Of a DNA stretch of 64,000 nt, positions 18,897-28,425 are shown piece by piece. Origin of the DNA: Bacillus gobiensis (GTDB taxonomy: Bacteria; Bacillota; Bacilli; Bacillales; Bacillaceae). The position numbers and the translations under genes are program-made. The notes under the pieces are model-generated. The model had not been told where the DNA came from. It ran no database searches and was given only the letters and a program-made list of their open reading frames with translations. How positions within the stretch are numbered: the stretch's first letter is position 1; each line of letters begins with the position of its first letter. The stretch is from positions 3,411,917 to 3,475,916 of the forward strand of contig NZ_CP012600.1 in the NCBI RefSeq assembly GCF_001278705.1, read 5' to 3'.

Positions 18897-20426
18897 ATGG
18901 TACTTGAAGCAGATATTAAGGCACAATTAAATCAATACCTTCAACTACTTGAAAGTGATATAGTGCTGAAAGTAAGTACTGGCTCCGATAACGTATCAAA
19001 TGACATGCTAGCTCTCGTTGATGAGCTAGCTTCCATGTCATCTAAAATTACAGTTGAGAAAACACAATTAACGAGAACGCCGAGCTTTAGTGTAAATCGT
19101 GTCGGCGAAGATACTGGCGTCACATTTGCCGGTGTTCCTTTAGGCCACGAATTTACTTCATTAGTATTAGCTTTGCTGCAGGTTAGCGGAAGAGCGCCAA
19201 AGGTTGATCAGAACGTTATTGATCAAATTAAAAACATTAGCGGTGAATACCACTTCGAATCTTACATCAGCCTTAGCTGCCACAACTGCCCTGACGTTGT
19301 ACAAGCACTAAACGTGATGAGCATTCTCAATCCTGGCATTACGCACACGATGATTGATGGTGCGGCGTTCAAAGAAGAAGCAGAAAGCAAAAATGTCATG
19401 GCAGTACCATCGGTTTTCTTAGATGGTGAATTCTTCAGTGGCGGCCGTATATCACTTGAAGAAATTCTTGCCAAGATGGGTAAAGGTGCGGATGCATCAG
19501 AGCTTTCTAATAAAGATCCATACGATGTGCTTGTTGTTGGAGGCGGCCCATCCGGTGCAAGTGCAGCGATCTATGCGGCGCGCAAAGGTATTCGTACAGG
19601 CATTGTTGCTGAACGGTTTGGCGGTCAGGTCCAAGACACGATGAGCATTGAGAACTTTATCAGTGTGAAGCGTACTGAAGGTCCTAAACTCGTTGCAAGC
19701 CTTGAAGAGCATGTGAAAGAGTACGATATTGATGTCATGAATTTACAGCGTGCCAACCGTATCGAAAAGAAAGATCTTTTTGAACTTGAACTCGAAAGCG
19801 GCGCTGTACTAAAAAGTAAAAGTGTCATCGTTTCAACAGGTGCTCGTTGGCGCAATGTTGGCGTGCCTGGTGAACAAGAGTTCAAAAACAAAGGTGTCGC
19901 ATACTGCCCTCACTGTGACGGTCCATTATTTGAAGGAAAAGACGTAGCGGTAATTGGCGGCGGTAATTCTGGTATTGAGGCAGCAATTGATCTCGCAGGT
20001 ATTGTGAAGCATGTAACTGTTATTGAGTTTAACCCAGAGCTAAAAGCTGACGATGTCCTACAAAAACGTCTGTACAGCCTTCCTAACGTAACTGTCATTA
20101 AGAACGCTCAAACAAAAGAAATTACTGGTACAGATAATGTAAATGGTATTACCTATGTTGAGCGTGATACAGAAGAAGAGAAGCATATCGAATTACAAGG
20201 TGTATTTGTTCAAATCGGGCTTGTGCCAAATACAGATTGGTTAGCCGAGACCGTTGAACGCAATCGCATCGGTGAAATTGTAATAGATAAGCATGGAGCT
20301 ACGAACGTATCTGGATTGTTTGCTGCAGGTGACTGTACAGATGGTCCGTATAATCAGATTATTATTTCGATGGGATCTGGAGCTAACGCAGCTTTAGGAG
20401 CATTTGACTATCTGATCCGAAATTAA
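18897..20426 (+). CDS. ahpF: Alkyl hydroperoxide reductase subunit F (AhpF)
   Basis: 509 residues. The N-terminal double thioredoxin-fold domain has the CxxC of [12 protein letters not shown]. The C-terminal thioredoxin-reductase-like part has the FAD motif [19 protein letters not shown] (from about residue 212), a second CxxC in [10 protein letters not shown] and an NADH-binding loop [12 protein letters not shown]. It moves electrons from NADH through FAD to AhpC. The segment [15 protein letters not shown] is conserved, and a relic of the same motif from another ahpF-like gene occurs at 24677-24715. Confidence 0.96.
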   Translation: MVLEADIKAQLNQYLQLLESDIVLKVSTGSDNVSNDMLALVDELASMSSKITVEKTQLTRTPSFSVNRVGEDTGVTFAGVPLGHEFTSLVLALLQVSGRAPKVDQNVIDQIKNISGEYHFESYISLSCHNCPDVVQALNVMSILNPGITHTMIDGAAFKEEAESKNVMAVPSVFLDGEFFSGGRISLEEILAKMGKGADASELSNKDPYDVLVVGGGPSGASAAIYAARKGIRTGIVAERFGGQVQDTMSIENFISVKRTEGPKLVASLEEHVKEYDIDVMNLQRANRIEKKDLFELELESGAVLKSKSVIVSTGARWRNVGVPGEQEFKNKGVAYCPHCDGPLFEGKDVAVIGGGNSGIEAAIDLAGIVKHVTVIEFNPELKADDVLQKRLYSLPNVTVIKNAQTKEITGTDNVNGITYVERDTEEEKHIELQGVFVQIGLVPNTDWLAETVERNRIGEIVIDKHGATNVSGLFAAGDCTDGPYNQIIISMGSGANAALGAFDYLIRN

Positions 20427-20474
20427 TGGATCGTAGAATGATCTCTCTGACTTCTTTAAAAATAAACCATGTTT

Positions 20475-20516
20475 GAAAGTCGCTATGCAGCTGACCGGTA
20501 GTATAGTGACTTTCTT
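20475..20516 (+). terminator. ahpCF terminator
   Basis: GAAAGTC-g-CTAT pairs with ATAG-t-GACTTTC, followed by TTTTCTTC. Confidence 0.8.
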
Positions 20517-20657
20517 TTCTTCTCCAAACGCATTAAATCAGAAAATCGGCTCAGGAAACGTCATCCGGTCCTACACCTTTCCAGCAGTGGCCAGATGCTG
20601 GCGATGAACAAGGCACGTCGTCTTACTTCTATCATTTTTAAAAGCTTCATAATGGTA

Positions 20658-21851
20658 TTATTTCACGATTGATTTTTCTAAATTCCGATACTGAATTTGA
20701 TAAATGACCTCACCATCAAGGATCGTCTTATGTAGCTTCGGCTGATTTTTCTCATCATCGATTATTAGGATATCTGCCCGCTTTCCTATCTCAATGGAGC
20801 CTGTAAAATCTGCTAAACCTAATGACTTTGCCGGATTTAGAGTAGCAAGCTTTACAGCATCGACTAAATCATGGCCGCGATTATATAAATAGAAGATTCC
20901 GTGCAATAAGGATCCAGGGTAGTAATCCGAACAAAGAATATCGACTAGTCCTGCTTGTATGGCTTCGAAAGAGGATAGATTCTTATTATGTGACCCGCCT
21001 AAAAGGAGATTTGGAGCGCCTACGACAACATAAAAGCCTCTTCTTCTTGCTTCTTCAGCAATCTCTAAAGAAATTGGAAATTCACTAATTGCCGCTTTCC
21101 ATGTTTCCAGCATTTTTATTTTTTCAATCGTATCATCATCATGGGAAGCAAGCGGAATTCCCATTTGATAAGCAAGGTCTGCCAAGTCTTTAATAGCATC
21201 AAAATTCAGATTTGTATCATGCTGCAGTTCTAAAATATGGAGATCCGCTTCTTCAGAAGTTAGATTTAACTGCTTCATAAACTTCTTTTTCTGAATCTCG
21301 ATATCATGCCACTGCCCTTTGCCGGGAGTGTGATCCATAAAGGACACCTGGTCAATGAGGTTCCTTTTCAGTAACTCTTCAACGACTGGATAGCCTTCAA
21401 TATTTCTAAGTTCATAACGAAGATGTATCTTATTTCTTATTAATGATTGCTCTTTCGTCAACTCAAGAATTTTCTTAATAATGGCTTCAACGTTATGATT
21501 ACGGCGTACCCAATTCCCATTGCTTTCTGTATAATTTAAACTTAACGAATGGTACATGGTAGTAATCCCTTGACCTGCTAATTTTCTTTCCAATTCGTAG
21601 AATGCACTGGAAACAGGCATGACACTCGTTGGCCTTGGCTGTATTTCTTGCTCGATCGCATCACTATGACTATCGATTAGTCCGGGGAATACCCACATCC
21701 CAGCGGCGTCAATGTCATTTAAGTCCACTGGAGAGATTTTATTTCTCTCAATATTTACAATCGTATTGCCTTCTATCACGATTGTTCCATTCTCGATAAT
21801 TTCATTTGGCGTTACAATTTTCCCATTACATATGCGTTTTATAATGTCCAT
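20658..21851 (-). CDS. PhnM-like amidohydrolase (orphan)
   Basis: A 397-residue metal-dependent amidohydrolase of the PhnM group, which in the C-P lyase pathway removes diphosphate from alpha-D-ribose 1-methylphosphonate 5-triphosphate. Visible motifs are GLIDSHSDAIEQEIQPRP, the PhnM version of the metal-binding N-terminal motif, then LRYELRN, SFMDHTPGKGQ, IPLASHDDDT and VDILCSDYYPGSLL. The ATG follows AGGGGGGAT. No phnGHIJKL or phosphonate transporter genes lie nearby, so the pathway partner is either elsewhere or the substrate differs. Confidence 0.85.
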   Translation of the reverse strand: MDIIKRICNGKIVTPNEIIENGTIVIEGNTIVNIERNKISPVDLNDIDAAGMWVFPGLIDSHSDAIEQEIQPRPTSVMPVSSAFYELERKLAGQGITTMYHSLSLNYTESNGNWVRRNHNVEAIIKKILELTKEQSLIRNKIHLRYELRNIEGYPVVEELLKRNLIDQVSFMDHTPGKGQWHDIEIQKKKFMKQLNLTSEEADLHILELQHDTNLNFDAIKDLADLAYQMGIPLASHDDDTIEKIKMLETWKAAISEFPISLEIAEEARRRGFYVVVGAPNLLLGGSHNKNLSSFEAIQAGLVDILCSDYYPGSLLHGIFYLYNRGHDLVDAVKLATLNPAKSLGLADFTGSIEIGKRADILIIDDEKNQPKLHKTILDGEVIYQIQYRNLEKSIVK

Positions 21852-22340
21852 TCAAATCCCCCCTTACAGCTACTTTAGAACTTATCTCTCAACTATGGTT
21901 ATCAAAAAAATCCTCAGTTGCAGTTCCTTCCTTTCCTTTATTACTTCTACCGTAACTTGTAAACATGTTGGCTTTATGAAAATTTTGTTAAAAAACCGTA
22001 AACTAACTACCCTTTTAAAGCCCTGGAAAATGGTATCTAACCTTAATTTGATTGCGTACTATTATGTATTAATCTATAAAAAGGGGTTGAAACGGAGACT
22101 CGTTGAAAACATCTCTGCTTACTAAAAAAATTCAATCTCCGCTATTTTTCATACATGTAAAAAAAATAGCCCTCTAAGCAGGGCTTTAAATTGATTCATT
22201 TAATTTTATTCCTAAGTAAACACAGAATCGGTTGCCTTTCTTTATACAAGCCCAGAAACCGATCCTTGAGCCTATGAATAAGCGTCTTAACTTTGTGAAA
22301 TTGTCATGCTTTTACTTACCGTCTTGGAAACTTGATCTAA
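21852..22340. other. Intergenic region with a terminator
   Basis: No credible gene. A hairpin AGCCCT-ctaagc-AGGGCT (22168-22185) followed on the minus strand by TATTTTTTT probably ends the DUF4085 transcript. Just upstream of phnM the sequence gives no recognised operator. An imperfect repeat (gagactc...gaatctcc) at about 22092-22137 was seen but not explained. Confidence 0.45.
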
Positions 22341-22826
22341 TTATAACTTTTCCATCGTAATATTATTGTTTTTAAAATATATTTGAATGTTAGCACCTGA
22401 TGCAAACAATACTTCGAAGCTCAAAGTATCATCATCAACTGATAAGAATTCTTCTTGTACCCAAGAATCTAAAGTAGGATTGAATATCGGGTTTATAGCA
22501 CCTTGATTTAAATGATTAAATTTGAAATTTGAAATGTTGATAAAAGAAAGTTTCCAACGTTCATTATCATTCTCAAGAATTAAATCAATATTTGTATGCA
22601 ATAAACTAGTATGACCGAGAGCCAACTTTTCTAACTGATACTCATGGAACCCAAAACCATTAAATCGATCGTAAACCTCAAAAGGTAATCTATCAATTAG
22701 ACTTTGAAAAGTTTTTGCGTATAAAACACTATTATTATTCCATTGTTGTTCGGCAGCTTCAATTTTTTCCTCATTTAAACCTTCATGGTTAATTGTTGTC
22801 AATAAATCGTAAGTGAAATACTTCAT
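22341..22826 (-). CDS. DUF4085-like hypothetical protein
   Basis: About 161 residues from the internal ATG at 22826 (MKYFTYDLLTTINHEG), preceded by GGAG; the frame opens 12 codons earlier with no site. N-terminal MKYFT and the helix LNEEKIEAAEQQWNNN resemble DUF4085 proteins, which are scattered small cytoplasmic proteins of Bacillus with unknown role. The C-terminal half is beta-rich. Single gene, convergent terminator about 150 bp downstream. Confidence 0.72.
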   Translation of the reverse strand: MKYFTYDLLTTINHEGLNEEKIEAAEQQWNNNSVLYAKTFQSLIDRLPFEVYDRFNGFGFHEYQLEKLALGHTSLLHTNIDLILENDNERWKLSFINISNFKFNHLNQGAINPIFNPTLDSWVQEEFLSVDDDTLSFEVLFASGANIQIYFKNNNITMEKL

Positions 22827-23136
22827 TGTATAGCAACTCCAATATAAATTAAAAATTTCCACACCTACTTAACTATAATATAAATAAACTAGCAAATATT
22901 TTTTTATCCATTAAAACACATAGAGTCTTTATTCTATTAACGCCTCCTAAAACCCCTTACACTCCATCATCGAATATTTGATTCCGACTATTGTACGTTC
23001 TTTTTATCAGTTTTTATCCATATCACTTCCTGCTGGAATATTTTAAAATTACAAAAACCATTGTGCAAAAGTTATAAATTATTTATAATTTAAATCAATG
23101 TGAGAAAAAAGAACTGAAAATGTGAGGTTATATATC
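22827..23136. other. Divergent promoter region, DUF4085 gene and glutamine synthetase
   Basis: An AT-rich 310-bp region. No clear TnrA/GlnR site (TGTNAN7TNACA) was found by eye, unusual for a Bacillus glutamine synthetase gene. Confidence 0.4.
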
Positions 23137-24489
23137 ATGGCTCAAATTACGTTAGAACAAGTAGGACAAGTAGAACAAATTCAGAGTACAATTAAAGAAA
23201 AAAATGTAGAACTATTACATCTTCAATTTGTTGACATTGAAGGCATCTTAAAAAATATTACGATCACTACAGATCAATTAGACGATGCTGTAGAGGGTAA
23301 AATCATGTTAGATGGTTCATCTATTAAAGGTTTTTCCCCTATTAATAAATCGGATTGTTACTTATTACCTGATTTAAATACGTTCGCAGTGATGCCTTGG
23401 ACTGAAACAGAAGGTTATGCAGAAGCACGTTTCCTTTGCTCTGTTACAAATACGGATGGAACATTGTTTGAGGGCGATACACGTAACGTTCTTAAGAAAA
23501 CAGTTGCACGTGCTGCTGAAAAAGGCTATACCATTTCTGTTGGTCCCGAATTAGAATTTTTCTTATTCAAAACAGATGAAAAAGGATATCCAACTACAGA
23601 ACTAGGTGATTTAGGCGGATACTTTGAGCCGTCTCCAAAAGATTTAGGAGAAAAAGTTCGAGTTGAAATTTTCAAAACATTAAAAGCAATGGGATTCACA
23701 ATTGAAGCTCTTCACCATGAAGTTGCAGAAGGACAACATGAAATTAGCTTTAAATATGCTGACGCTTTAGGTGCAGCAGATTTAGCAATAACATACAAAT
23801 GGGTTGTTAAAACAATTGCAGCTCAGTTTGGATTGCATGCATCATTTATGCCGAAACCAGTTTTTGGAATCAACGGCTCAGGAATGCATGTTAACATGTC
23901 ATTCTTTAAAGATGGAGAAAATCTATTCTTTGATGAGTCTGATGAATTACAACTTTCAAATGAAGCATATTCATTTATTGCTGGATTATTAGAGAATATG
24001 AAAGGTTTTGTTGCGATTACAAACCCTCTAGTAAACTCTTACAAACGTTTGGTACCAGGTTATGAAGCTCCTTGCTACCTTGCTTGGTCTGCTTCAAACC
24101 GTTCAGCGTTAATTCGTATTCCTGCAGCACGTGGAATGGGTACGCGTGTTGAGTTACGTTGTCCAGATCCTTCTTCTAATCCATATTTAACTTTTGCAGT
24201 CATTGCTTCTGCAGGTTTAGATGGTGTAGAAAAAGGATTACAAGCACCCGCTCCAATCAACGAGGATATCTTCCATATGACAGATGCACGTCGAAAAGAG
24301 CTTGGAATTGACAGTTTACCGGCTGGATTAGAAGCAGCAATTGCTGAATTGGAAGCTGGAGAAATTGGTCTTAAAACGCTTGGAGAACATGTATTCAATG
24401 AATATGTAGCTGCGAAAAAAGCAGAGTGGGACGACTACCGCACAACTGTTCATGATTGGGAAATTAAAAACTATCAATATAAATTCTAA
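23137..24489 (+). CDS. glnA: Glutamine synthetase, type I (paralogue without glnR)
   Basis: 450 residues. Conserved active-site segments are present: MLDGSSIKGF, GPELEFFLFK, HHEVAEGQHEISFKY, NGSGMHVNMS, NSYKRLVPGYEAPCY and RIPAARGMGTRVELRCPDP. The ATG at 23137 is preceded by GTGAGG; the GTG inside that site is not a likely start. It makes glutamine from glutamate, ammonia and ATP. Unlike the usual Bacillus glnRA operon there is no glnR beside it. The position equivalent to the feedback-inhibition residue Arg62 of B. subtilis GlnA is Pro68, so its regulation may differ. A strong terminator follows. Confidence 0.92.
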   Translation: MAQITLEQVGQVEQIQSTIKEKNVELLHLQFVDIEGILKNITITTDQLDDAVEGKIMLDGSSIKGFSPINKSDCYLLPDLNTFAVMPWTETEGYAEARFLCSVTNTDGTLFEGDTRNVLKKTVARAAEKGYTISVGPELEFFLFKTDEKGYPTTELGDLGGYFEPSPKDLGEKVRVEIFKTLKAMGFTIEALHHEVAEGQHEISFKYADALGAADLAITYKWVVKTIAAQFGLHASFMPKPVFGINGSGMHVNMSFFKDGENLFFDESDELQLSNEAYSFIAGLLENMKGFVAITNPLVNSYKRLVPGYEAPCYLAWSASNRSALIRIPAARGMGTRVELRCPDPSSNPYLTFAVIASAGLDGVEKGLQAPAPINEDIFHMTDARRKELGIDSLPAGLEAAIAELEAGEIGLKTLGEHVFNEYVAAKKAEWDDYRTTVHDWEIKNYQYKF

Positions 24490-24508
24490 TTTGCAAAATA
24501 AAAGAAGA

Positions 24509-24563
24509 AAATGAAACTGCCACAGCCCTGAATTCGACGGGGATGTGGCAGTTTCATTTATTT
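24509..24563 (+). terminator. Glutamine synthetase terminator
   Basis: A perfect 16-bp stem AAATGAAACTGCCACA with TGTGGCAGTTTCATTT followed by ATTTTGT. Confidence 0.9.
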
Positions 24564-24676
24564 TGTAAAAGGTCATGTATAATTGTAGTAGTGCATGTAC
24601 GTTTCGTTTCACCCTTGATTGGGTGCTGAATTCTTACGCCTATTGCGAGGAATGGAAGGATTCGACTACGGCATTA

Positions 24677-24715
24677 TTCACATCATTGGTTCTTGCGTTG
24701 TTACAGGTTAGCGAA
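24677..24715 (+). pseudogene. Short relic of an ahpF-like gene
   Basis: The 13 codons read [13 protein letters not shown]; the first 12 are identical to AhpF residues in [15 protein letters not shown], but the DNA differs at several third positions. That pattern shows shared coding descent rather than a recent copy. Flanking sequence shows no further homology by eye. Confidence 0.55.
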
Positions 24716-24776
24716 CCCTTTATGAGGTGTCAGAGGATTTTGCCATTGCAGAAGATTTATAGAAAAGAGGAATATT

Positions 24777-25016
24777 GTGAAAAAAATACACTATCTCAGT
24801 CTCATTACAGTTGTTATCTTTTCTTTGGTTCCTAGAATTGGGATTCAAATTGAAGAGTCTCACTATTTTTTGGGATTTCCGGCTCAGTGGTTAGCTTATT
24901 ATGGAGGTTGGCTAATTAGTTTTAAAGTATGGAATTTGTTGTTTGATTTTTTTGTTTTCTATTTTGCTTTTATCATATTAAAAAAACTAGGAAAAGAGAT
25001 ACAAGTTCCGGGATAG
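24777..25016 (+). CDS. Small membrane protein, 79 residues
   Basis: Starts with GTG at 24777, preceded by AGAGGAAT. There are two hydrophobic segments: an N-terminal one (IHYLSLITVVIFSLVP) and a second (NLLFDFFVFYFAFIILKKLG). Between them lies a GFPAQWLAYYGGW loop seen in a group of small Bacillus membrane proteins. Function unknown. A candidate terminator lies about 130 bp downstream. Confidence 0.65.
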   Translation: MKKIHYLSLITVVIFSLVPRIGIQIEESHYFLGFPAQWLAYYGGWLISFKVWNLLFDFFVFYFAFIILKKLGKEIQVPG

Positions 25017-25141
25017 CCCATAATATAAGTGAGTAGAGAATGCATAATGAATATTTCTTTTGATTTTGGAACTTAAGAAACTACCTTTAAATTAAGTGAT
25101 TTGCACTACAACCCTCAAGTACAACTATTTTATGCGATTAG

Positions 25142-25207
25142 CGATGATTTTGTTTTTGGGAAATAGTCCAAAAAAACCTGAGAAACAAAATCATCGTTTT
25201 TCGTTTT
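25142..25207 (+). terminator. Candidate terminator with a long loop
   Basis: A perfect 14-bp inverted repeat CGATGATTTTGTTT / AAACAAAATCATCG with a 27-nt loop is followed by TTTTTCGTTTTT. Confidence 0.6.
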
Positions 25208-25296
25208 TCTCCAATTTACTCATTCTATCCAGAACCAATCCTCTAGTCGGTAGATAGATGTGAACATAACCCATTCTCAAATTTTGAGAAACAGGC

Positions 25297-25467
25297 TTAC
25301 TTATTGATTAGCTCTAACGCTCGTTTATGAAATTCTTCTTCTGTAATTTTGCCTTCTAGATGTTCTAGAATAAGAGCTTCTTCTTCGGCTGTTACATAAA
25401 GCCCTTCAACGGCAAGTGAAGCTTTAGCGCTGCGGACAGCTTTTTCTAATTGATTTTGGTTGCTCAT
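25297..25467 (-). CDS. VbhA-like antitoxin domain protein, 56 residues
   Basis: The minus-strand ATG at 25467 follows AAGGA at normal spacing and encodes 56 residues ending LELINK. The pattern is AVRSAKASLAVEGLYVTAEE, then ILEHLEGKITEEEFHKRAL. It fits the antitoxin VbhA domain (AxxSxxxEG...LxGxIxxEE), which inhibits Fic AMP-transferases by placing a Glu in the Fic active site. No Fic gene is nearby, so it may be an orphan, a regulator of a distant Fic protein, or a family member with another role. It lies just outside the left repeat of the rlmH island. Confidence 0.7.
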   Translation of the reverse strand: MSNQNQLEKAVRSAKASLAVEGLYVTAEEEALILEHLEGKITEEEFHKRALELINK

Positions 25468-25552
25468 TTCATCAGTCCTTATTTAATATAGTTTCTTTTT
25501 TAAATTTCAAAAATTAATGTTATAGTGGCACTTATACCACTTACTTTTTAGT

Positions 25553-25577
25553 AACCTCACTTATGATACGGTTCTCC
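25553..25577. repeat. att-like copy of the rlmH 3' end (left boundary)
   Basis: AACCTCACTTATGATACGGTTCTCC matches the rlmH 3' end at 29622-29649 apart from a 4-nt gap and a few substitutions. Read on the minus strand it encodes GEPYHK and a stop, exactly the C terminus of RlmH. This is what remains when an element inserts at the end of rlmH. Confidence 0.65.
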
Positions 25578-25708
25578 GTGATGTATCTAAATGAGGTTCT
25601 ATATATTTCTGCTCTGTAAAAGGGTAGGTTTGGTAATTCACTATAAGAAAAATACATTTTAATATCGTCCATCTATTTCACTTTTCTTATTAATGACAGA
25701 GCTTCTTA

Positions 25709-26191
25709 CTATCTATTTTTTTGATTTTTTCCACCGCCATTTTTACCTCCCCCTAAACTTCTATGAATAGCACTTGCGCATACTTCAGTCAATGGTTGTC
25801 CAATTGCTTCTTTATAGTTAAAACCCAACAATTGCATTGTCTTTAAGGTGTCTTTATTTACTAAACTAATTAACACTTCAACTTGACCGCTATTTAATGT
25901 TGGTGAAGTGCTAAATAATTCAACTACATGTTTAATAGTTTTCTGAAGATGCTCAATGTCATCGTCGCTAATAGTAATTTTTTCGTATAGGGCTTTATAT
26001 TCACGTGCTACCATTTCTAATTCCATTTTATCTTGCAATAAATTAGAGATTATTTCATCATAAATGAGTTGTTTCTCACCTTCTTCTTTTTTTTCCTTTG
26101 CTTGCGTTATTTTAGTACTAACCCAACTATACGAGCTTTTATCTAAAGCTTCTGCAAGTCTTGTACCTAAATTTATAACTTGTTCTTCCAT
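25709..26191 (-). CDS. Hypothetical protein, 160 residues, in rlmH island
   Basis: A mainly helical soluble protein. Residues 1-90 are predicted helices rich in Lys and Glu (WVSTKITQAKEKKEEGEKQ) with possible coiled-coil character. The second half contains LINLVNK-like and LLGFNYKEAIGQPLTEVC segments, and the C terminus is a Gly/Lys/Asn-rich tail (GGGKNGGGKNQKNR). The ATG follows GAGGAGG. It is the last gene of the minus-strand group behind the DUF6119-like gene (119-bp gap). I do not recognise the family. It is AT-rich like its neighbours. Confidence 0.75.
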   Translation of the reverse strand: MEEQVINLGTRLAEALDKSSYSWVSTKITQAKEKKEEGEKQLIYDEIISNLLQDKMELEMVAREYKALYEKITISDDDIEHLQKTIKHVVELFSTSPTLNSGQVEVLISLVNKDTLKTMQLLGFNYKEAIGQPLTEVCASAIHRSLGGGKNGGGKNQKNR

Positions 26192-26310
26192 AATTTATTC
26201 CTCCTCTGTTATTGTCAGTAAATATAACACAAATAAATTTAACTAAATTATAGAATACTGTTCGAAACCAAGGGATAACTACCCCCGCTGCAACATCCTA
26301 ATAAGCTCCA

Positions 26311-28002
26311 TTATGTTGTAGCAATCTCTTCCTTTGGCTTACTTTTGGTTTCTCTTAAATCCTTGGCAATTAAAATCTCAGGGATATATCCTAACATCCT
26401 CATCTTTGTTAACCACTCGATGATTTCTATCTTGAGGTAAATTGATTTGTTAATTGAAAAATCGATTGTTCCATCTTCTAGAATAATATTTTCAGACTGT
26501 AGCACTAAAAGCATTGAGACTTTTTTAACTCTATCTATACCATGAACTTCTAATGCATCACTTTGGGTATTAAATATTTCAGCACTGTGAATCGATTGCT
26601 GAATACAGTAACGTATATCAGGAGTACTTCCTATTTTGACATGAATTAAGGCATTCTCTTTAACATCATAAAGGTCAGCAAACTCAACATTTTTATAAAA
26701 ATGTTGCCCCTTCTTTCTATCAAGTAAAATAAAATTGAATTCATCCTTTAAGAAAATGTTAAAAGGATATTCCGCATATGCAACTTGGTCATACTCTTCT
26801 ATATCTGATGCTTGAATCTCCCTTCCTTTTTCTAAGGCTTTATCAGTGAGATTATAACCTGGAATGAAGATTGCACACTCATTAACCTTAACTATTTCTC
26901 GCTCAATAAAATCCATATAAGACTTATTGAAACTTGCCCATTTTCCTTTATATAAACAATAATCTTTTCTGCGATATTCAGTACTATAGTCTAAGATTTT
27001 AAGTAAGCTGATTTGGCTTCCTCTGTCAGACCTTGGTCTTATTGAAACCCTTGATACATCAATACAATCAATCTCATTAAGTTTCTGACCAATAGATTCA
27101 ATTGAATAAGAATCAAGTAAATAACTTCTTCTATCATAAATCATCTCTACACTGTCTTCTTTTGCTGGTTCTATTAATATACCTCCATCATCTTCCATAA
27201 AATATGATAGGCTCACACTTGGTACTACCGTCTTAATTGCGTCTAATAGCATACTATTTAAATCAGAAATCATAGGCTGGTTGTCTACATTATTTTTCAG
27301 GAAATTCATTCTTGGTAGGCTTCCTGATTTTTCTTCGTTTAAACATATATAATGTAACTCATGGACGATATCGATAATATCCCTTGGAGTATAATCACTT
27401 ATTTCAAGTTTTACAGCTGAACCAAATCTCATCTTGTCCTCATACGAATATAGCAAGAAACCAGAATATTTCTCGTCAATATTAATCTTACTTACTAACA
27501 ATTCATGACTTTCCCCAATTTCTGATGTGACGTATGAATTTGTATTATACTGAGTAAGTGATTTATTCTTTGATTGTTTAAAGAACTTAGCTGATTTAAC
27601 TTCAATAGAAGTTTCATCATGTATTATCTCTGCAATATCGAAGCCAAAATCCATATCAGCAAAGTTATTAGCGTAGCTATGACCTCTTCCTAAGGATATA
27701 GCATATAAATTATTATCTAACTCAAGAATAATCATGCCAAAAGCCGATTCAACAGTTTTTGTTTTTTTAGAGGCATCCCCAAAAAAACCACTCCAATAGT
27801 TAGCCCACTCTATTTCAACTGTCTCCTCGGAATCTAACTTAAAGAAAAAATCAATAATTACTTGCTCTACTTTCTCCTCTTCATTTACCACAATTCTACT
27901 TGTATATGTTTTACTTTCACCAATTCTACGCATTTCTTTTTCTCGTAAGAATTTAATAAAATCTTCCCTTGTAGTAACCTGCTTATAGATACTTAGTTCC
28001 AT
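26311..28002 (-). CDS. DUF6119 (TIGR04141-like) sporadically distributed protein
   Basis: 563 residues, the size of TIGR04141/DUF6119 proteins. Two family-like regions are visible: residues about 87-125 (AFGMIILELDNNLYAISLGR, then GHSY...DFGFDIAEI), like the FGxG...FGL signature, and about 438-477 (VEFADLYD, ALIHVKIG, CIQQSIHSAEIF), like the CDLL...HVK...Q...SA signature near the C terminus. No membrane segment is evident. The ATG follows GGAAGGGAG. Members occur patchily in prokaryotes and often among restriction and phage-defence genes; no activity is established. Its place in a mobile-element relic fits that pattern. Family assignment is by motif memory. Confidence 0.7.
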   Translation of the reverse strand: MELSIYKQVTTREDFIKFLREKEMRRIGESKTYTSRIVVNEEEKVEQVIIDFFFKLDSEETVEIEWANYWSGFFGDASKKTKTVESAFGMIILELDNNLYAISLGRGHSYANNFADMDFGFDIAEIIHDETSIEVKSAKFFKQSKNKSLTQYNTNSYVTSEIGESHELLVSKINIDEKYSGFLLYSYEDKMRFGSAVKLEISDYTPRDIIDIVHELHYICLNEEKSGSLPRMNFLKNNVDNQPMISDLNSMLLDAIKTVVPSVSLSYFMEDDGGILIEPAKEDSVEMIYDRRSYLLDSYSIESIGQKLNEIDCIDVSRVSIRPRSDRGSQISLLKILDYSTEYRRKDYCLYKGKWASFNKSYMDFIEREIVKVNECAIFIPGYNLTDKALEKGREIQASDIEEYDQVAYAEYPFNIFLKDEFNFILLDRKKGQHFYKNVEFADLYDVKENALIHVKIGSTPDIRYCIQQSIHSAEIFNTQSDALEVHGIDRVKKVSMLLVLQSENIILEDGTIDFSINKSIYLKIEIIEWLTKMRMLGYIPEILIAKDLRETKSKPKEEIATT

Positions 28003-28091
28003 TCCTTTTCTCCCTTCCTTTTGTATTAAGCTTCTAGCAGGCTACACATGAAAAGGAAGATTTCTTCCTTATTCTTGATTCCGACTGAAGC

Positions 28092-28403
28092 TTATATTGC
28101 TTTTTGTATGCTTTTCAAACAGTAATGAAGCTGAATATCATGTTCATGTCTAAGACCAATCCTTGGAGTAATTAAATCTTGTATCTTTTCTTCATCCACA
28201 AACTCTATATCACAACTTCTTTTTTTGATAATTTTCAATTCTCTTTCATTCTCTAATATTACCATAGTCTGGGTGTTAGAAAGGGTACAATTGTCTATTG
28301 ATTCACCATTACTTAAGTATTCATATAAGCAATAAAATTCGCCCTTTAAATACTCTATAAATTCCTCTTGATAATTACCTTGAATTTCTTGAAAATCATC
28401 CAA
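28092..28403 (-). CDS. Hypothetical protein upstream of DUF6119 gene, probably 5'-truncated by a frameshift
   Basis: 103 acidic residues with no membrane segment, from a TTG at 28403 that has only a weak ribosome site. The open frame extends upstream and reads naturally (IDNENNKDKILDDFQEIQGN) but contains no start. Directly upstream in another frame a good ATG (28521) starts a membrane anchor. Removing one A from the A6 run at about 28445-28450 would join the two into one protein of about 140 residues. It is 89 bp upstream of the DUF6119-like gene, same strand. Unknown family. Confidence 0.6.
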   Translation of the reverse strand: MDDFQEIQGNYQEEFIEYLKGEFYCLYEYLSNGESIDNCTLSNTQTMVILENERELKIIKKRSCDIEFVDEEKIQDLITPRIGLRHEHDIQLHYCLKSIQKAI

Positions 28404-28425
28404 TATCTTATCTTTATTATTTTCA

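Noticed and set aside
24575..24835. 86-residue plus-strand reading frame
   Set aside because: Only 12 codons resemble a real protein (ahpF motif); there is no good start site, and the end overlaps the start of the small membrane protein gene. Treated as a relic in a chance frame.
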